Of a stretch of DNA of 7,694 nucleotides, positions 5,669 through 7,694 are shown piece after piece. This stretch comes from CAYQAJ01 sp964415245 (lineage in GTDB: Bacteria > Planctomycetota > Planctomycetia > Pirellulales > Pirellulaceae), in NCBI GenBank assembly GCA_964415245.1, contig CAYQAJ010000245.1, forward strand, positions 1 through 7,694, given 5' to 3'. The position numbers were made by a program, and so were the translations under genes. Position 1 is the stretch's first letter; each line of letters opens with the position of its first letter. The notes beneath the pieces were generated by a model. That model was not told where the DNA came from. It did no database searches and was given only the letters and a program-made list of their open reading frames with translations.

Positions 5669-5728
5669 GGCTGCTTGTCGCCGTTCCGTTTCCGACCCTC
5701 ATGCACCAACGATTCGGGAGCCATTTCC

Positions 5729-6436
5729 ATGCGACGTGCCGAACTCTGGACTACGCTGTACGCCGTGCTTGTCTGCTTCGTGGCCGTTGCGCGAGCCGCG
5801 GCCGCCGACAACGAGCTTACGTCCGAGGAGAAAGACGACGGCTGGGTGCTGCTCTTCGATGGACGCACGTTCGACGGCTGGATGACCAGCGAAGGCAATG
5901 AGAGCGCCCGCGACATCGAAGACGGCGCCATCAACCCGCACCGCTGCGGGGCATACATGATGGTCCATAAGGAGCCGGTCGAAAACTTCGTGCTGTCGCT
6001 CGACTTCAAGATCAGCGGCGGCTGCAACAGCGGCGTGTTCTTTCGCACGTATTCGCTCACCCCGCGCGAGGGCCGCGACGTGGGCTTCAATGGCATCGAA
6101 GTCGCCATCGACGACACTCGCGGCGCCGGCTACCACGACACGGGCGCTCTGTACGACCTGGTGAAGCCCACCAAGAACGCCATGAAGCCCGTAGGCGAGT
6201 GGAATCACCTCGTGCTCACCAGCGACAAGAACCTCATCGCGGTCGAGCTGAACGGCGAAACGGTCACCCGCATGAACACCGACCAATGGCCCGAGAAATT
6301 TAAGCGCCCCGACGGCAGCCCCCACAAGTTCGACGTGGCCTACAAAGAACACCCCCGAAAGGGCTACCTCGGCCTGCAAGACCACGGCTCCGACTGCTGG
6401 TTCAAGAACATCAAGCTCAAGGTGCTGGATGATTAA
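5729..6436 (+). CDS. Secreted DUF1080 (3-keto-disaccharide hydrolase family) protein
   Basis: DUF1080 (PF06439) is a concanavalin-like beta-sandwich domain, hugely expanded in Planctomycetota and annotated as 3-keto-disaccharide hydrolase. I chose the ATG at 5729 because GGGAG lies 8 nt upstream and a signal peptide starts there (MRRAELWTTLYAVLVCFVAVARAAAA, cleavage near residue 26). A longer reading from 5645 would overlap the DUF190 stop and bury the signal. The 235-aa product is one domain: DDGWVLLFDGRTFDGW (36-51), the core GGCNSGVFFRT (97-107), GIEVAIDD (122-129), TGALYDL (138-144), GEWNHLVL (156-163) and the closing GYLGLQDHGSDCWFKNIKL (212-230). It probably acts outside the inner membrane on a sugar or glycan; the substrate cannot be read from sequence. 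It begins 80 bp after DUF190 and is followed 3 bp later by a membrane-protein gene. Confidence 0.92.
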   Translation: MRRAELWTTLYAVLVCFVAVARAAAADNELTSEEKDDGWVLLFDGRTFDGWMTSEGNESARDIEDGAINPHRCGAYMMVHKEPVENFVLSLDFKISGGCNSGVFFRTYSLTPREGRDVGFNGIEVAIDDTRGAGYHDTGALYDLVKPTKNAMKPVGEWNHLVLTSDKNLIAVELNGETVTRMNTDQWPEKFKRPDGSPHKFDVAYKEHPRKGYLGLQDHGSDCWFKNIKLKVLDD

Positions 6437-6439
6437 GCC

Positions 6440-6826
6440 ATGACGACCCGCGCAACGGCCGACCGCCGCTTGTACATCCGCGACTTTCTGATTTGGATTG
6501 TGATGGCTGCAACCGTCTGTGCGTTGATGCGGCACGAGGAAGATGTATCGGCGCTTGCGGGGATAGCCGCGATATTCCTCATCGGGGCTTGGATCGGCGT
6601 CGCGGTTGCGTGGGCAATCGGCGGCCGTCGCTATTTCATTTTTGGCGGGGTAATCGGTGGATTATTGCTGATCACGCTGCTATTTCTGTCGACGTGGTAC
6701 GTGCTCAATGTGGTATCCAAACCGCGCCGACTGGTCCTCCCTGTCGCCCCACAGGTGCCGGCTTCGAACCCGAAGAGCAACCAAACAACCGCACCTCCGC
6801 CCGGTACGGCAGTTCCGGCGGAGTGA
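6440..6826 (+). CDS. Small three-helix membrane protein, unknown function
   Basis: The ATG lies 3 bp after the DUF1080 stop, so translation is probably coupled. The 128-aa product has three hydrophobic segments (about 15-30, 38-60 and 66-90), the second and third Gly-rich with GGRRYF between them, and a Pro-rich tail from about residue 94 (LPVAPQVPASNP..., PPPGTAVPAE) likely to be disordered. There is no signal peptide and no enzyme motif. I recognise no family. Spacing suggests co-expression with the DUF1080 protein, but it may be only a neighbour. It ends 14 bp from the convergent gene. Confidence 0.75.
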   Translation: MTTRATADRRLYIRDFLIWIVMAATVCALMRHEEDVSALAGIAAIFLIGAWIGVAVAWAIGGRRYFIFGGVIGGLLLITLLFLSTWYVLNVVSKPRRLVLPVAPQVPASNPKSNQTTAPPPGTAVPAE

Positions 6827-6840
6827 ATTTGAAGTTTTTG

Positions 6841-7521
6841 CTATCCGGCGTTCTGTTCCGGCAGCGACTCGAGCCATTCCACGCCGCCGGGAACAATGAT
6901 CTCGCTCTGAACGAAGTACCCGTGAAAGCCGAGTGCGATAGAGTCTGGATGTCGCTCGGGAACTCGACCGTCGTAATATAGCAACGTGCCGTCGCTACGG
7001 TAAATGGTTAGCTGCATCTCGACCACCGACAGTTCGTGGCTGGGGTAGAACAGTTCGGCTTGCTTCGAGTGGGCGACGAACGACGCAATCAAGTCCTTGC
7101 CTCGAATACGGCGAGAATCTTGGCCATCGACTTTCACCAAGATCGACGAGATGTCGGCAGCCGTAAGCGAGCGAACTCTGGCACGCTCGGTCTCTTGGGC
7201 ACGCAGATCGGGTATCTCGAGAAAGACGGCGGCCCCAGCGAGCAGCCCCCACGCCGAGATGCCCATCACGATGAAACATCCAGACGTGATTGCTCGTCGT
7301 TTGGCATTGCGGAGTTGCCACCACGTGCCGGGCAACATACCTGCGGCCGCCCCTGTCACGCCTCCCGTGCAAAGTTTGGTGAACCAGTCCGTATGCGGAA
7401 AGAAAACGTGCCAAATCAGCGTGGAAACCGCGGCGCCGACGACTATGCAAAGCAAAAGTCGCCAATGGTCACCGATGTTGATCCTGATGGGCGACGTGCG
7501 CCAGTCGAGGTCGCGAAGCAT
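6841..7521 (-). CDS. Membrane protein with a soluble C-terminal domain, unknown function
   Basis: The 226-aa product from the ATG at 7521 has three predicted membrane helices (about 20-41, 47-68 and 80-101). A soluble domain of about 120 residues follows, with a pattern of strands and short helices (SSILVKVDGQDSRRI, VEMQLTIYRSDGTLLYYDGRVP, GYFVQSEIIVPGGVEWL). The Gly/Ala-rich second helix and the GTWWQLRNAKRR cytosolic-type charge cluster after it are the clearest topological marks. I recognise no family; the second half reads like a compact alpha/beta domain and not like a known enzyme. No clear Shine-Dalgarno sequence precedes the start, though none of the alternatives is better. High GC3 and a balanced protein composition support it as real. 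It is convergent with the small membrane-protein gene. Confidence 0.75.
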   Translation of the reverse strand: MLRDLDWRTSPIRINIGDHWRLLLCIVVGAAVSTLIWHVFFPHTDWFTKLCTGGVTGAAAGMLPGTWWQLRNAKRRAITSGCFIVMGISAWGLLAGAAVFLEIPDLRAQETERARVRSLTAADISSILVKVDGQDSRRIRGKDLIASFVAHSKQAELFYPSHELSVVEMQLTIYRSDGTLLYYDGRVPERHPDSIALGFHGYFVQSEIIVPGGVEWLESLPEQNAG

Positions 7522-7586
7522 GAGGGCACCGCAATGTTTAGCATCAAGGCTTAGCTACCGCGGTCTCCTGTAGGGGGGCTAAATAA

Positions 7587-7694
7587 AGGGGACGGGGATC
7601 ATTTTTGGGGATGCTCTTTCTTTCGGCTGCATGCCGGCTGGTTTCTCGGTCGGCGGCGAGGTCGCAAAGCTTCGAGAAATGATCCCCGTCCCCT
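7587..7694. repeat. REPIN/MITE-like element with perfect 18-bp inverted arms
   Basis: AGGGGACGGGGATCATTT at 7587-7604 is the exact reverse complement of 7677-7694. The 72-bp core is GC-rich and carries a small CGGC/GCCG hairpin (7624-7636). The GGGGAC...GTCCCC ends resemble the terminal motifs I associate with REP-associated tyrosine transposases (RAYT, Y1/IS200-like) and their REPINs. No transposase gene is in the window, so it would be a non-autonomous copy or the edge of a larger element. The right arm ends exactly at the window edge, so the arms could be longer than 18 bp. Confidence 0.75.

Noticed and set aside
5645..5728. Longer DUF1080 reading starting at 5645
   Set aside because: It overlaps the end of the DUF190 gene and hides the signal peptide; the ATG at 5729 has its own Shine-Dalgarno sequence.

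Overview
The window looks like a chromosomal segment of a Planctomycetota bacterium, probably in the Pirellulales. The evidence is a DUF1080 (3-keto-disaccharide hydrolase) protein, an exported Cys-rich protein of a type recurrent in that phylum, an OprO/P-type porin, a GC-rich composition (about 60% by eye), and short tandem oligomer arrays plus a RAYT/REPIN-like palindromic element between genes. The assignment is inferred from gene families and not from any phylogenetic marker.

Left part (1-4504). A 5'-truncated lipoprotein gene reads rightward off the left edge. A 278-bp convergent gap follows, filled with three separate micro-repeat arrays of 8-, 7- and 7-bp period. Three genes then lie on the minus strand in transcription order: an OprO/P-family porin (2948-4504), a 17-cysteine exported protein (2273-2875) and pstB (965 to about 2023). 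A strong intrinsic terminator lies just after the Cys-rich gene. A direct repeat resembling a PHO box lies between that terminator and pstB. The plausible common theme is phosphate acquisition, with outer-membrane uptake by the porin and energising of the inner-membrane Pst transporter by PstB. No pstS, pstC, pstA or phoU is present in the window, so PstB must partner with subunits encoded elsewhere.

Middle (4505-5648). A 409-bp divergent spacer contains imperfect inverted repeats and a candidate promoter. It is followed by a tight two-gene operon of crcB (Fluc fluoride channel) and a DUF190 protein, a pairing seen in many bacteria. I see no fluoride riboswitch upstream.

Right part (5649-7694). 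A secreted single-domain DUF1080 protein is followed 3 bp later by a small three-helix membrane protein of unknown function. A convergent minus-strand gene encodes another unknown membrane protein with three N-terminal helices and a soluble C-terminal domain. The window ends on a perfect 18-bp inverted repeat (7587-7604 and 7677-7694) around a 72-bp core, which resembles a REPIN or MITE.

I found no rRNA, tRNA, CRISPR array, phage gene, transposase gene or obvious new defence system. The least explained items are the periodic micro-repeat arrays, the Cys-rich exported protein beside the porin, the lone extended PstB with its PHO-box-like site, and the terminal inverted repeat.
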